From: Strigamia acuminata | Lineage: Eukaryota; Arthropoda; Chilopoda; Geophilomorpha; Linotaeniidae | Length of the DNA: 64,000 nucleotides | Assembly: GCA_949358305.1 (NCBI GenBank) | Contig: OX442314.1 | Location: forward strand, 47,376,581-47,440,580 | Direction of reading: 5' to 3' | Shown here: one piece after another, positions 1 through 12,178 of the stretch | How the letters are laid out: every line of letters starts with the position of its first letter | How positions within the stretch are numbered: the first letter of the stretch is position 1 | Program-made: the position numbers and the translations under genes | The notes under the pieces: generated by a model | Told to the model about the DNA's origin: nothing | The model's input: the letters and a program-made list of their open reading frames with translations, nothing else | Databases searched by the model: none

Positions 1-205
1 GGCATCCATTAAAGGACATGGGTTCCGCCAGGTGGCGCTGCGGTTCATAAATATGAGAAGATGATGACACACAAATTTGAAAATTTCAAACATTTTCTTT
101 CCGAACTAAGGAATTGACTTCATACCTATTGTTGCATCCGAGTTGTGAATAATAAAAAGTAACCTCCATTTTTATATATTTTATATATATATTTTTTTAT
201 TATTT

Positions 206-240
<35 letters not shown>

Positions 241-949
241 CTCCAAAAACATAGGCTTAAAAACAACGAATTGTGACGTCACTAATTTTTATGAATTTTC
301 ATCAAATTCTCCATTTTTTGGAGGAATTTCGAGTGTTTTAGATCAGATTTAATCAATTTAGAGTGTTTTAGATCAGATTTTAATCAATTTAGAGTGTTTT
401 AGATCAGATTTTGATGAATTGCCAGTGAATTTCTTGAGATTTTGATGAATTTTGACCAAATTCTTCATTTTTTTGATCAATTTCGAGTGAATTTGTTGAG
501 ATTTTGATGAATTGCAAGTGAATTTATTGAGATTTTGATGAATTGCGAGTGAATTTCAAACGGTTTGTGTAAATTTTAAACAAGTTTTTGTAAATTTCCT
601 CCGAATTTTGCAATTTTTCCTCATATTTTGACCAAATTCTCAATTTTTTGGATAAATTTTGACCAAATTCTCAATTTTTTGGATAAATTTTGACCAAATT
701 CCCAATTTTTTCCATTAGTTTTGACCAAATTCTTAATTCTTAACCTAACGTGCCCTTAATCTAACGTAACCTAACGTAACGTGCCAATTATGTGTGTTTC
801 AACTTGTGGTTTTTTGTGTGAATTTGTGTGTTTTTTGTGTGTTTTTTCAAATCATCAAACATAAATATTGTAAATTTGCAAAAACAAGTTTAATTTTAAT
901 TTTTATTTTAATTTTTATTCCAAAAGTTTAAAATAAAAATAAAAAAAAC
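1..949. other. AT-rich 3' flank of array gene (left part of each unit)
   Basis: No gene is seen. The stretch has a poly-T run near 209-239, short diverged repeats of GAGATTTTGATGAATTGC type (about 390-560) and of TTTGACCAAATTCTCAATTT type (about 640-740), and a CCTAACGTAA cluster near 740-785. On the minus strand AATAAA motifs follow the gene's stop codon and could serve polyadenylation. The same layout recurs in every unit. Confidence 0.7.
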
Positions 950-2566
950 TCAATAAAATTGATAAGTAACAATAAACTCGTACACTTCCTTCTTAGTAAA
1001 TCCACACCAAAACAAAAACCTTTCAGCGTCTTCGACGTCTCCAAATTCGAAATCACCCTTTGCCGAAACAAAATCGCAAGCCAAACTCTGCTTAAGAGCA
1101 ACAACTTCCTCACCACTCGCAAAACAAAAATTCAAAAACCTATCGATCAACGGCCAGTTGTCCGCATCGCCAACACCATAAACAACGCTACAAACATGAT
1201 ACGCAATGCAACAACAGCTCTCTTTAAACTCCACCATTTCCTCCCCATGAATGAATTGCCTCGCCACACACTCCACAAAATCCCAATGGATATCGCGATA
1301 ACCGCGCTCGCACATCACGAACGGAACTCGAGCCAATATCAGCCTTATCGCCTTCTCACTCCGAAGTCTGAACAACTGCAAAATCCCAAAATAATACGTC
1401 CTCGCGCAACTAACCAAACAAATCTGACTCAAATGCTCCATCTCGTCGAGTGCGACCAAGTGACGTCTCACTTCGGGGGAAACCAAATTACACCAAGTGA
1501 GAAACCTCGCCCGGAATAACGCCGAGATTTCGCGATTTTTAATCAAATAGTCAAACGCAAAACGTTTTTTGAACTTGTCCACTTCGCGCGGGCTTTGAAA
1601 ACAGAAATTCAAGAACTGGTCGACCTTTGGCCACTTGCTTTCGTCGCCCACGTGAAGAACGACGCAAAGTTTATGCGCAAACAAACACAAATCCCGCTTG
1701 AAAATCGCCATCTCCTGCGCACAAGTGATGGATACTTCCGCTACCTTCTCCAGCAAATCCCAATTCAACTCAAAATCGGCGTCGACGTTCATCGAAACAC
1801 ACCTCGACAAAAACCTCCGCTTATTTTCGACATGGTGCAACAACAGTCGGATGTTCCGGAAATCCTGCGCGCAAAACTCCGATCCGAAATCGTGGAAAAT
1901 CAACACAAACATGTCGTCCAAAACCCGCGCACAAGATCGAAATTTCAACTCGCTCGGCGCATTTACCAACAAATCCGTCAAACAGTCTTTGACCGCAACA
2001 ACGTTGATGCAGTTCTTCCAATGAACAACCTTCACCAACACGGTGAGTAAAGAATGCAGATCCGCACTCGTGAATTGTTTCAACACGTGATTGACCGTCG
2101 GCGTGAAGAACTCGACGAGCAGAAAATCGAACAAGAAAACGACGTAAACGCGCGATCCGACATTTGAGAACAAAACGGCGTCGAGTTGTCGGTCGTTGCA
2201 TTGCGAGAGCAGAAAACTGACGATGGGAATACCGGAAGTGTCGCCCTTGCCTTCGTTTTGCTCGTGGTCTTCGATCACGTCTTCTATCAACGTGTCGAAG
2301 TCGCTTCCCGGCTGGAGGAAGTCGACGAGGAGATCGTTTCTCTCGTCGGGCGTCATCAGCGTCCAGAAATACTCCACGGCGCTCGAGTTGTCGTATTCGA
2401 CGGACATCGAACACATTTCGGATTTGGTGTGCGAGCTTATTTGGTTCGGATTCTTAAATGAATGTGCTTTCCAAAAATTTCGCATTAGGTATTTTAATCC
2501 GTCGTTCGGATCGATTTGCCCGAAAAGTCGTTTTAAGTCGTCCGAATGTTCGTCCCAAAATGGCAT
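950..2566 (-). CDS. 5'-truncated array gene, copy 1 (variant A), unknown family
   Basis: Open frame of 538 codons, not recognised. It equals the last 537 or so residues of the 686-residue gene at 20852-22912. Two internal repeats are visible, about residues 262-375 and 426-535, each with a WP-(K/L)-(V/I)-D-(Q/R)-FLNFCF core preceded by a Cys-rich helix; a strongly hydrophobic helix lies near residues 139-155. The starting ATG sits in the AAAATGCCATTTT repeat flanking the copy, not in sequence homologous to the parent. Compared with variant B it lacks one Gln near residue 327 and differs at about five other residues in 345-402. No TATA-like promoter is seen upstream, so expression is uncertain. 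No signal peptide is evident. Confidence 0.7.
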   Translation of the reverse strand: MPFWDEHSDDLKRLFGQIDPNDGLKYLMRNFWKAHSFKNPNQISSHTKSEMCSMSVEYDNSSAVEYFWTLMTPDERNDLLVDFLQPGSDFDTLIEDVIEDHEQNEGKGDTSGIPIVSFLLSQCNDRQLDAVLFSNVGSRVYVVFLFDFLLVEFFTPTVNHVLKQFTSADLHSLLTVLVKVVHWKNCINVVAVKDCLTDLLVNAPSELKFRSCARVLDDMFVLIFHDFGSEFCAQDFRNIRLLLHHVENKRRFLSRCVSMNVDADFELNWDLLEKVAEVSITCAQEMAIFKRDLCLFAHKLCVVLHVGDESKWPKVDQFLNFCFQSPREVDKFKKRFAFDYLIKNREISALFRARFLTWCNLVSPEVRRHLVALDEMEHLSQICLVSCARTYYFGILQLFRLRSEKAIRLILARVPFVMCERGYRDIHWDFVECVARQFIHGEEMVEFKESCCCIAYHVCSVVYGVGDADNWPLIDRFLNFCFASGEEVVALKQSLACDFVSAKGDFEFGDVEDAERFLFWCGFTKKEVYEFIVTYQFY

Positions 2567-2879
2567 TTTTTATAGCAAAGATGACATTTTTATTAGCAAA
2601 AATGGCATTGTTATAGCAAAAATGTCCTTTTTATTAGCAAAAATGGCATTTTTATTAGTAAAAACGGCATTTAAGCACAATACAGGCTCAGTACATTCTC
2701 CTTCATACATCAGGCAGCCTAAAATCATAAAATCATACAAAACTAATTTATAAAATAAAATGAAATAAATAGTGAAATTCAAGTAAAATTCACGTGGAAA
2801 AATGCATGTTCAAGTGAAATTCGAGTAAAAAAAAATGCATTTTCTCGAGAAAAATGAGTTTTTACGTCCAGTTCACGTG

Positions 2880-3256
2880 AAAAAAGCAGTTTCACGAGAA
2901 AAAATGAATTTTTACGAGAAAAAATGAATTTTCACGAGAAAAAAAGAAAAAAAAATGCATTTTCAACTGAAAAAATGGATTTTCACGAGAAAAAATGGAT
3001 TTTCACGAGAAAAAATGAATTTTCAACTTAAAAAATGAATTTTCACGAGAAAAAATGGATTTTCACGAGAAAAAATGAATTTTCAACTTAAAAAATGAAT
3101 TTTCACGAGAAAAAATGAATTTTCACGAGAAAAAATGAATTTTCAACTGAAAAAATGAATTTTCAACTAAAAAAAATGAATTTTCACGAGAAAAAATGAA
3201 TTTTCAACTGAAAAAATGTGTTTTTAAGTGAAAAAAAAAATGAATTTTCACGAGAC
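2880..3256. repeat. 20-bp minisatellite, unit 1
   Basis: Tandem copies of TTTTCACGAGAAAAAATGAA, alternating with TTTTCAACTGAAAAAATGAA, with small length changes. It lies just upstream of the truncated gene copy (gene is on the minus strand). Confidence 0.9.
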
Positions 3257-3668
3257 GAAAACGTTATCAAGTAGGAAATGCAAGTGGAAAATTGCATTTC
3301 CGAGAGAAAATTGCCCTTTTGTTGAACATTACATGTAGGTTTAGAAAATAAGTTATTTGGTTAAGGAAAGGTTAGGTTTTTTTTAAGCTTTTTTAAGGTT
3401 TTTTTTAAGGCTTAAAAAATATGAGATGACAGACACACAATCAAGAGTTAAATTAGGCTTAATTTCGGGACTTAATTTCGCTGGAATTCAGGTTAGGTGT
3501 AAGAAATTTGAATTTTCGATTTTGTTGACACATATTTTACAATAGTTGAACACAACAGTTAGATTTATTTCGTCATGTTGAATCACATTTGAATTCGGTC
3601 ATACAGATTTTATTAATTTCATATAAATTTCATTACAATAATTTTGCCAATACATTTCACGACATTTT

Positions 3669-3840
3669 AGCCACGAGATAATAAATAAATAAATACTCCG
3701 TAACAAGTAAATATAAAAAGCCAAGTTTTTGAAAAAGGCTTCTATTTATATTGGTGTTTCAAATTGCCGCCAGAGTGCGCTACTACCGCAGATTGTTTCG
3801 TGATTGCCGTGATCGTGGCAAAAAACCTTGAACAAAGTAC
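3669..3840. repeat. Dispersed repeat at the right end of each array unit
   Basis: The segment with AAAAGGCTTCTATTT and GCCGCCAGAGTGCGCTAC recurs in reverse orientation near 39570-39695. Related pieces (GATAAAGGC...TTGTATTGCTGC) occur at 57690-57740 and 61505-61560. It is part of all five full units. Element class is unknown. Confidence 0.65.
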
Positions 3841-4183
3841 TTTTTCTAGACAATATTAAAAAAGAAAATATATGGGCGGATAGGAATTTTCATTTTAACC
3901 AGATTTAGCCTGGTTTCAGAATTTTTAAATCATTTTTTGCTATCGAAAACATCAAAATCCGTATCGGGCCAACATTTTGGCATCCATTAAAGGACATGGG
4001 TTCCGCCAGGTGGCGCTGCGGTTCATAAATATGAGAAGATGATGACACACAAATTTGAAAATTTCAAACATTTTCTTTCCGAACTAAGGAATTGACTTCA
4101 TACCTATTGTTGCATCCGAGTTGTGAATAATAAAAAGTAACCTCCATTTTTATATATTTTATATATATATTTTTTTATTATTT

Positions 4184-4218
<35 letters not shown>

Positions 4219-4927
4219 CTCCAAAAACATAGGCTTAAAAACAACGAATTGTGACGTCACTAATTTTTATGAATTTTCATCAAATTCTCCATTTTTTGGA
4301 GGAATTTCGAGTGTTTTAGATCAGATTTAATCAATTTAGAGTGTTTTAGATCAGATTTTAATCAATTTAGAGTGTTTTAGATCAGATTTTGATGAATTGC
4401 CAGTGAATTTCTTGAGATTTTGATGAATTTTGACCAAATTCTTCATTTTTTTGATCAATTTCGAGTGAATTTGTTGAGATTTTGATGAATTGCAAGTGAA
4501 TTTATTGAGATTTTGATGAATTGCGAGTGAATTTCAAACGGTTTGTGTAAATTTTAAACAAGTTTTTGTAAATTTCCTCCGAATTTTGCAATTTTTCCTC
4601 ATATTTTGACCAAATTCTCAATTTTTTGGATAAATTTTGACCAAATTCTCAATTTTTTGGATAAATTTTGACCAAATTCCCAATTTTTTCCATTAGTTTT
4701 GACCAAATTCTTAATTCTTAACCTAACGTGCCCTTAATCTAACGTAACCTAACGTAACGTGCCAATTATGTGTGTTTCAACTTGTGGTTTTTTGTGTGAA
4801 TTTGTGTGTTTTTTGTGTGTTTTTTCAAATCATCAAACATAAATATTGTAAATTTGCAAAAACAAGTTTAATTTTAATTTTTATTTTAATTTTTTTTCCA
4901 AAAGTTTAAAATAAAAATAAAAAAAAC

Positions 4928-6547
4928 TCAATAAAATTGATAAGTAACAATAAACTCGTACACTTCCTTCTTAGTAAATCCACACCAAAACAAAAACCTT
5001 TCAGCGTCTTCGACGTCTCCAAATTCGAAATCACCCTTTGCCGAAACAAAATCGCAAGCCAAACTCTGCTTAAGAGCAACAACTTCCTCACCACTCGCAA
5101 AACAAAAATTCAAAAACCTATCGATCAACGGCCAGTTGTCCGCATCGCCAACACCATAAACAACGCTACAAACATGATACGCAATGCAACAACAGCTCTC
5201 TTTAAACTCCACCATCTCCTCCCCATGAATGAATTGCCTCGCCACACACTCCACAAAATCCCAATGGATATCGCGATAACCGCGCTCGCACATCACGAAC
5301 GGAACTCGAGCCAATATCAGCCTTATCGCCTTCTCACTCCGTTGTCTGAACAACTGCAAAATCCCAAAATAATACGTCCTCGCGCAACTATCCAAACAAA
5401 TCTGACTCAAATGCTCCATCTCGTCGAGTGCGATTAAATGACGTCTCACTTCGGGGGAAACCAAATTACACCAAGTGAGAAACCTCGCCCGGAATGACAC
5501 CGAGATTTCGCGATTTTTAATCAAATAGTCAAACGCAAAACGTTTTTTAAACTTGTCCACTTCTTGGCGCGGGCTTTGAAAACAGAAATTCAAGAACTGG
5601 TCGACCTTTGGCCACTTGCTTTCGTCGCCCACGTGAAGAACGACGCAAAGTTTATGCGCAAACAAACACAAATCCCGCTTGAAAATCGCCATCTCCTGCG
5701 CACAAGTGATGGATACTTCCGCTACCTTCTCCAGCAAATCCCAATTCAACTCAAAATCGGCGTCGACGTTCATCGAAACACACCTCGACAAAAACCTCCG
5801 CTTATTTTCGACATGGTGCAACAACAGTCGGATGTTCCGGAAATCCTGCGCGCAAAACTCCGATCCGAAATCGTGGAAAATCAACACAAACATGTCGTCC
5901 AAAACCCGCGCACAAGATCGAAATTTCAACTCGCTCGGCGCATTTACCAACAAATCCGTCAAACAGTCTTTGACCGCAACAACGTTGATGCAGTTCTTCC
6001 AATGAACAACCTTCACCAACACGGTGAGTAAAGAATGCAGATCCGCACTCGTGAATTGTTTCAACACGTGATTGACCGTCGGCGTGAAGAACTCGACGAG
6101 CAGAAAATCGAACAAGAAAACGACGTAAACGCGCGATCCGACATTTGAGAACAAAACGGCGTCGAGTTGTCGGTCGTTGCATTGCGAGAGCAGAAAACTG
6201 ACGATGGGAATACCGGAAGTGTCGCCCTTGCCTTCGTTTTGCTCGTGGTCTTCGATCACGTCTTCTATCAACGTGTCGAAGTCGCTTCCCGGCTGGAGGA
6301 AGTCGACGAGGAGATCGTTTCTCTCGTCGGGCGTCATCAGCGTCCAGAAATACTCCACGGCGCTCGAGTTGTCGTATTCGACGGACATCGAACACATTTC
6401 GGATTTGGTGTGCGAGCTTATTTGGTTCGGATTCTTAAATGAATGTGCTTTCCAAAAATTTCGCATTAGGTATTTTAATCCGTCGTTCGGATCGATTTGC
6501 CCGAAAAGTCGTTTTAAGTCGTCCGAATGTTCGTCCCAAAATGGCAT
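4928..6547 (-). CDS. 5'-truncated array gene, copy 2 (variant B)
   Basis: Open frame of 539 codons, the second unit's copy of the unrecognised array gene. It has the extra Gln at residue 328 and the same variant residues in 345-402 as the full-length copy 6. The N-terminal 146 residues of the parent are absent and the frame opens from the repeat-derived ATG. Its two C-terminal repeats with the FLNFCF core are unchanged. Whether this is a translated gene or a recently truncated pseudogene kept open by youth cannot be told from one sequence. Confidence 0.68.
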   Translation of the reverse strand: MPFWDEHSDDLKRLFGQIDPNDGLKYLMRNFWKAHSFKNPNQISSHTKSEMCSMSVEYDNSSAVEYFWTLMTPDERNDLLVDFLQPGSDFDTLIEDVIEDHEQNEGKGDTSGIPIVSFLLSQCNDRQLDAVLFSNVGSRVYVVFLFDFLLVEFFTPTVNHVLKQFTSADLHSLLTVLVKVVHWKNCINVVAVKDCLTDLLVNAPSELKFRSCARVLDDMFVLIFHDFGSEFCAQDFRNIRLLLHHVENKRRFLSRCVSMNVDADFELNWDLLEKVAEVSITCAQEMAIFKRDLCLFAHKLCVVLHVGDESKWPKVDQFLNFCFQSPRQEVDKFKKRFAFDYLIKNREISVSFRARFLTWCNLVSPEVRRHLIALDEMEHLSQICLDSCARTYYFGILQLFRQRSEKAIRLILARVPFVMCERGYRDIHWDFVECVARQFIHGEEMVEFKESCCCIAYHVCSVVYGVGDADNWPLIDRFLNFCFASGEEVVALKQSLACDFVSAKGDFEFGDVEDAERFLFWCGFTKKEVYEFIVTYQFY

Positions 6548-6860
6548 TTTTTATAGCAAAGATGACATTTTTATTAGCAAAAATGGCATTGTTATAGCAA
6601 AAATGTCCTTTTTATTAGCAAAAATGGCATTTTTATTAGTAAAAACGGCATTTAAGCACAATACAGGCTCAGTACATTCTCCTTCATACATCAGGCAGCC
6701 TAAAATCATAAAATCATACAAAACTAATTTATAAAATAAAATGAAATAAATAGTGAAATTCAAGTAAAATTCACGTGGAAAAATGCATGTTCAAGTGAAA
6801 TTCGAGTAAAAAAAAATGCATTTTCTCGAGAAAAATGAGTTTTTACGTCCAGTTCACGTG

Positions 6861-7237
6861 AAAAAAGCAGTTTCACGAGAAAAAATGAATTTTTACGAGA
6901 AAAAATGAATTTTCACGAGAAAAAAAGAAAAAAAAATGCATTTTCAACTGAAAAAATGGATTTTCACGAGAAAAAATGGATTTTCACGAGAAAAAATGAA
7001 TTTTCAACTTAAAAAATGAATTTTCACGAGAAAAAATGGATTTTCACGAGAAAAAATGAATTTTCAACTTAAAAAATGAATTTTCACGAGAAAAAATGAA
7101 TTTTCACGAGAAAAAATGAATTTTCAACTGAAAAAATGAATTTTCAACTAAAAAAAATGAATTTTCACGAGAAAAAATGAATTTTCAACTGAAAAAATGT
7201 GTTTTTAAGTGAAAAAAAAAATGAATTTTCACGAGAC
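6861..7237. repeat. 20-bp minisatellite, unit 2
   Basis: Same array as in unit 1, displaced by exactly 3981 bp and apparently with the same order of variant repeats. Confidence 0.9.
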
Positions 7238-8164
7238 GAAAACGTTATCAAGTAGGAAATGCAAGTGGAAAATTGCATTTCCGAGAGAAAATTGCCCTTT
7301 TGTTGAACATTACATGTAGGTTTAGAAAATAAGTTATTTGGTTAAGGAAAGGTTAGGTTTTTTTTAAGCTTTTTTAAGGTTTTTTTTAAGGCTTAAAAAA
7401 TATGAGATGACAGACACACAATCAAGAGTTAAATTAGGCTTAATTTCGGGACTTAATTTCGCTGGAATTCAGGTTAGGTGTAAGAAATTTGAATTTTCGA
7501 TTTTGTTGACACATATTTTACAATAGTTGAACACAACAGTTAGATTTATTTCGTCATGTTGAATCACATTTGAATTCGGTCATACAGATTTTATTAATTT
7601 CATATAAATTTCATTACAATAATTTTGCCAATACATTTCACGACATTTTAGCCACGAGATAATAAATAAATAAATACTCCGTAACAAGTAAATATAAAAA
7701 GCCAAGTTTTTGAAAAAGGCTTCTATTTATATTGGTGTTTCAAATTGCCGCCAGAGTGCGCTACTACCGCAGATTGTTTCGTGATTGCCGTGATCGTGGC
7801 AAAAAACCTTGAACAAAGTACTTTTTCTAGACAATATTAAAAAAGAAAATATATGGGCGGATAGGAATTTTCATTTTAACCAGATTTAGCCTGGTTTCAG
7901 AATTTTTAAATCATTTTTTGCTATCGAAAACATCAAAATCCGTATCGGGCCAACATTTTGGCATCCATTAAAGGACATGGGTTCCGCCAGGTGGCGCTGC
8001 GGTTCATAAATATGAGAAGATGATGACACACAAATTTGAAAATTTCAAACATTTTCTTTCCGAACTAAGGAATTGACTTCATACCTATTGTTGCATCCGA
8101 GTTGTGAATAATAAAAAGTAACCTCCATTTTTATATATTTTATATATATATTTTTTTATTATTT

Positions 8165-8199
<35 letters not shown>

Positions 8200-8908
8200 C
8201 TCCAAAAACATAGGCTTAAAAACAACGAATTGTGACGTCACTAATTTTTATGAATTTTCATCAAATTCTCCATTTTTTGGAGGAATTTCGAGTGTTTTAG
8301 ATCAGATTTAATCAATTTAGAGTGTTTTAGATCAGATTTTAATCAATTTAGAGTGTTTTAGATCAGATTTTGATGAATTGCCAGTGAATTTCTTGAGATT
8401 TTGATGAATTTTGACCAAATTCTTCATTTTTTTGATCAATTTCGAGTGAATTTGTTGAGATTTTGATGAATTGCAAGTGAATTTATTGAGATTTTGATGA
8501 ATTGCGAGTGAATTTCAAACGGTTTGTGTAAATTTTAAACAAGTTTTTGTAAATTTCCTCCGAATTTTGCAATTTTTCCTCATATTTTGACCAAATTCTC
8601 AATTTTTTGGATAAATTTTGACCAAATTCTCAATTTTTTGGATAAATTTTGACCAAATTCCCAATTTTTTCCATTAGTTTTGACCAAATTCTTAATTCTT
8701 AACCTAACGTGCCCTTAATCTAACGTAACCTAACGTAACGTGCCAATTATGTGTGTTTCAACTTGTGGTTTTTTGTGTGAATTTGTGTGTTTTTTGTGTG
8801 TTTTTTCAAATCATCAAACATAAATATTGTAAATTTGCAAAAACAAGTTTAATTTTAATTTTTATTTTAATTTTTTTTCCAAAAGTTTAAAATAAAAATA
8901 AAAAAAAC

Positions 8909-10528
8909 TCAATAAAATTGATAAGTAACAATAAACTCGTACACTTCCTTCTTAGTAAATCCACACCAAAACAAAAACCTTTCAGCGTCTTCGACGTCTC
9001 CAAATTCGAAATCACCCTTTGCCGAAACAAAATCGCAAGCCAAACTCTGCTTAAGAGCAACAACTTCCTCACCACTCGCAAAACAAAAATTCAAAAACCT
9101 ATCGATCAACGGCCAGTTGTCCGCATCGCCAACACCATAAACAACGCTACAAACATGATACGCAATGCAACAACAGCTCTCTTTAAACTCCACCATCTCC
9201 TCCCCATGAATGAATTGCCTCGCCACACACTCCACAAAATCCCAATGGATATCGCGATAACCGCGCTCGCACATCACGAACGGAACTCGAGCCAATATCA
9301 GCCTTATCGCCTTCTCACTCCGTTGTCTGAACAACTGCAAAATCCCAAAATAATACGTCCTCGCGCAACTATCCAAACAAATCTGACTCAAATGCTCCAT
9401 CTCGTCGAGTGCGATTAAATGACGTCTCACTTCGGGGGAAACCAAATTACACCAAGTGAGAAACCTCGCCCGGAATGACACCGAGATTTCGCGATTTTTA
9501 ATCAAATAGTCAAACGCAAAACGTTTTTTAAACTTGTCCACTTCTTGGCGCGGGCTTTGAAAACAGAAATTCAAGAACTGGTCGACCTTTGGCCACTTGC
9601 TTTCGTCGCCCACGTGAAGAACGACGCAAAGTTTATGCGCAAACAAACACAAATCCCGCTTGAAAATCGCCATCTCCTGCGCACAAGTGATGGATACTTC
9701 CGCTACCTTCTCCAGCAAATCCCAATTCAACTCAAAATCGGCGTCGACGTTCATCGAAACACACCTCGACAAAAACCTCCGCTTATTTTCGACATGGTGC
9801 AACAACAGTCGGATGTTCCGGAAATCCTGCGCGCAAAACTCCGATCCGAAATCGTGGAAAATCAACACAAACATGTCGTCCAAAACCCGCGCACAAGATC
9901 GAAATTTCAACTCGCTCGGCGCATTTACCAACAAATCCGTCAAACAGTCTTTGACCGCAACAACGTTGATGCAGTTCTTCCAATGAACAACCTTCACCAA
10001 CACGGTGAGTAAAGAATGCAGATCCGCACTCGTGAATTGTTTCAACACGTGATTGACCGTCGGCGTGAAGAACTCGACGAGCAGAAAATCGAACAAGAAA
10101 AGGACGTAAACGCGCGATCCGACATTTGAGAACAAAACGGCGTCGAGTTGTCGGTCGTTGCATTGCGAGAGCAGAAAACTGACGATGGGAATACCGGAAG
10201 TGTCGCCCTTGCCTTCGTTTTGCTCGTGGTCTTCGATCACGTCTTCTATCAACGTGTCGAAGTCGCTTCCCGGCTGGAGGAAGTCGACGAGGAGATCGTT
10301 TCTCTCGTCGGGCGTCATCAGCGTCCAGAAATACTCCACGGCGCTCGAGTTGTCGTATTCGACGGACATCGAACACATTTCGGATTTGGTGTGCGAGCTT
10401 ATTTGGTTCGGATTCTTAAATGAATGTGCTTTCCAAAAATTTCGCATTAGGTATTTTAATCCGTCGTTCGGATCGATTTGCCCGAAAAGTCGTTTTAAGT
10501 CGTCCGAATGTTCGTCCCAAAATGGCAT
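8909..10528 (-). CDS. 5'-truncated array gene, copy 3 (variant B)
   Basis: Open frame of 539 codons, nearly identical to copy 2. One private change is visible: Val to Leu in the hydrophobic helix near residue 143 (plus-strand AAAAGGACG where other units have AAAACGACG, around 10100). It shares the variant B patch with copies 2 and 6. Like the other truncated copies it lacks the parental N-terminus and promoter. Confidence 0.68.
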   Translation of the reverse strand: MPFWDEHSDDLKRLFGQIDPNDGLKYLMRNFWKAHSFKNPNQISSHTKSEMCSMSVEYDNSSAVEYFWTLMTPDERNDLLVDFLQPGSDFDTLIEDVIEDHEQNEGKGDTSGIPIVSFLLSQCNDRQLDAVLFSNVGSRVYVLFLFDFLLVEFFTPTVNHVLKQFTSADLHSLLTVLVKVVHWKNCINVVAVKDCLTDLLVNAPSELKFRSCARVLDDMFVLIFHDFGSEFCAQDFRNIRLLLHHVENKRRFLSRCVSMNVDADFELNWDLLEKVAEVSITCAQEMAIFKRDLCLFAHKLCVVLHVGDESKWPKVDQFLNFCFQSPRQEVDKFKKRFAFDYLIKNREISVSFRARFLTWCNLVSPEVRRHLIALDEMEHLSQICLDSCARTYYFGILQLFRQRSEKAIRLILARVPFVMCERGYRDIHWDFVECVARQFIHGEEMVEFKESCCCIAYHVCSVVYGVGDADNWPLIDRFLNFCFASGEEVVALKQSLACDFVSAKGDFEFGDVEDAERFLFWCGFTKKEVYEFIVTYQFY

Positions 10529-10841
10529 TTTTTATAGCAAAGATGACATTTTTATTAGCAAAAATGGCATTGTTATAGCAAAAATGTCCTTTTTATTAGC
10601 AAAAATGGCATTTTTATTAGTAAAAACGGCATTTAAGCACAATACAGGCTCAGTACATTCTCCTTCATACATCAGGCAGCCTAAAATCATAAAATCATAC
10701 AAAACTAATTTATAAAATAAAATGAAATAAATAGTGAAATTCAAGTAAAATTCACGTGGAAAAATGCATGTTCAAGTGAAATTCGAGTAAAAAAAAATGC
10801 ATTTTCTCGAGAAAAATGAGTTTTTACGTCCAGTTCACGTG

Positions 10842-11218
10842 AAAAAAGCAGTTTCACGAGAAAAAATGAATTTTTACGAGAAAAAATGAATTTTCACGAG
10901 AAAAAAAGAAAAAAAAATGCATTTTCAACTGAAAAAATGGATTTTCACGAGAAAAAATGGATTTTCACGAGAAAAAATGAATTTTCAACTTAAAAAATGA
11001 ATTTTCACGAGAAAAAATGGATTTTCACGAGAAAAAATGAATTTTCAACTTAAAAAATGAATTTTCACGAGAAAAAATGAATTTTCACGAGAAAAAATGA
11101 ATTTTCAACTGAAAAAATGAATTTTCAACTAAAAAAAATGAATTTTCACGAGAAAAAATGAATTTTCAACTGAAAAAATGTGTTTTTAAGTGAAAAAAAA
11201 AATGAATTTTCACGAGAC
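10842..11218. repeat. 20-bp minisatellite, unit 3
   Basis: Same 20-bp array as in units 1 and 2. The conserved order of variants shows that whole units, not single repeats, were duplicated. Confidence 0.9.
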
Positions 11219-12145
11219 GAAAACGTTATCAAGTAGGAAATGCAAGTGGAAAATTGCATTTCCGAGAGAAAATTGCCCTTTTGTTGAACATTACATGTAG
11301 GTTTAGAAAATAAGTTATTTGGTTAAGGAAAGGTTAGGTTTTTTTTAAGCTTTTTTAAGGTTTTTTTTAAGGCTTAAAAAATATGAGATGACAGACACAC
11401 AATCAAGAGTTAAATTAGGCTTAATTTCGGGACTTAATTTCGCTGGAATTCAGGTTAGGTGTAAGAAATTTGAATTTTCGATTTTGTTGACACATATTTT
11501 ACAATAGTTGAACACAACAGTTAGATTTATTTCGTCATGTTGAATCACATTTGAATTCGGTCATACAGATTTTATTAATTTCATATAAATTTCATTACAA
11601 TAATTTTGCCAATACATTTCACGACATTTTAGCCACGAGATAATAAATAAATAAATACTCCGTAACAAGTAAATATAAAAAGCCAAGTTTTTGAAAAAGG
11701 CTTCTATTTATATTGGTGTTTCAAATTGCCGCCAGAGTGCGCTACTACCGCAGATTGTTTCGTGATTGCCGTGATCGTGGCAAAAAACCTTGAACAAAGT
11801 ACTTTTTCTAGACAATATTAAAAAAGAAAATATATGGGCGGATAGGAATTTTCATTTTAACCAGATTTAGCCTGGTTTCAGAATTTTTAAATCATTTTTT
11901 GCTATCGAAAACATCAAAATCCGTATCGGGCCAACATTTTGGCATCCATTAAAGGACATGGGTTCCGCCAGGTGGCGCTGCGGTTCATAAATATGAGAAG
12001 ATGATGACACACAAATTTGAAAATTTCAAACATTTTCTTTCCGAACTAAGGAATTGACTTCATACCTATTGTTGCATCCGAGTTGTGAATAATAAAAAGT
12101 AACCTCCATTTTTATATATTTTATATATATATTTTTTTATTATTT

Positions 12146-12178
<33 letters not shown>

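Noticed and set aside
740-785. CCTAACGTAACCTAACG-like sequence as interstitial telomere repeat
   Set aside because: Not a tandem of the arthropod TTAGG/CCTAA pentamer; only a few irregular copies in AT-rich DNA.
1821-2414. Arg-rich 197-codon minus-strand frame and plus-strand frames of 91-186 codons inside each array unit
   Set aside because: They overlap the 538-codon gene in other frames, have implausible Arg-rich or low-complexity composition, and recur only because the units are near-identical.
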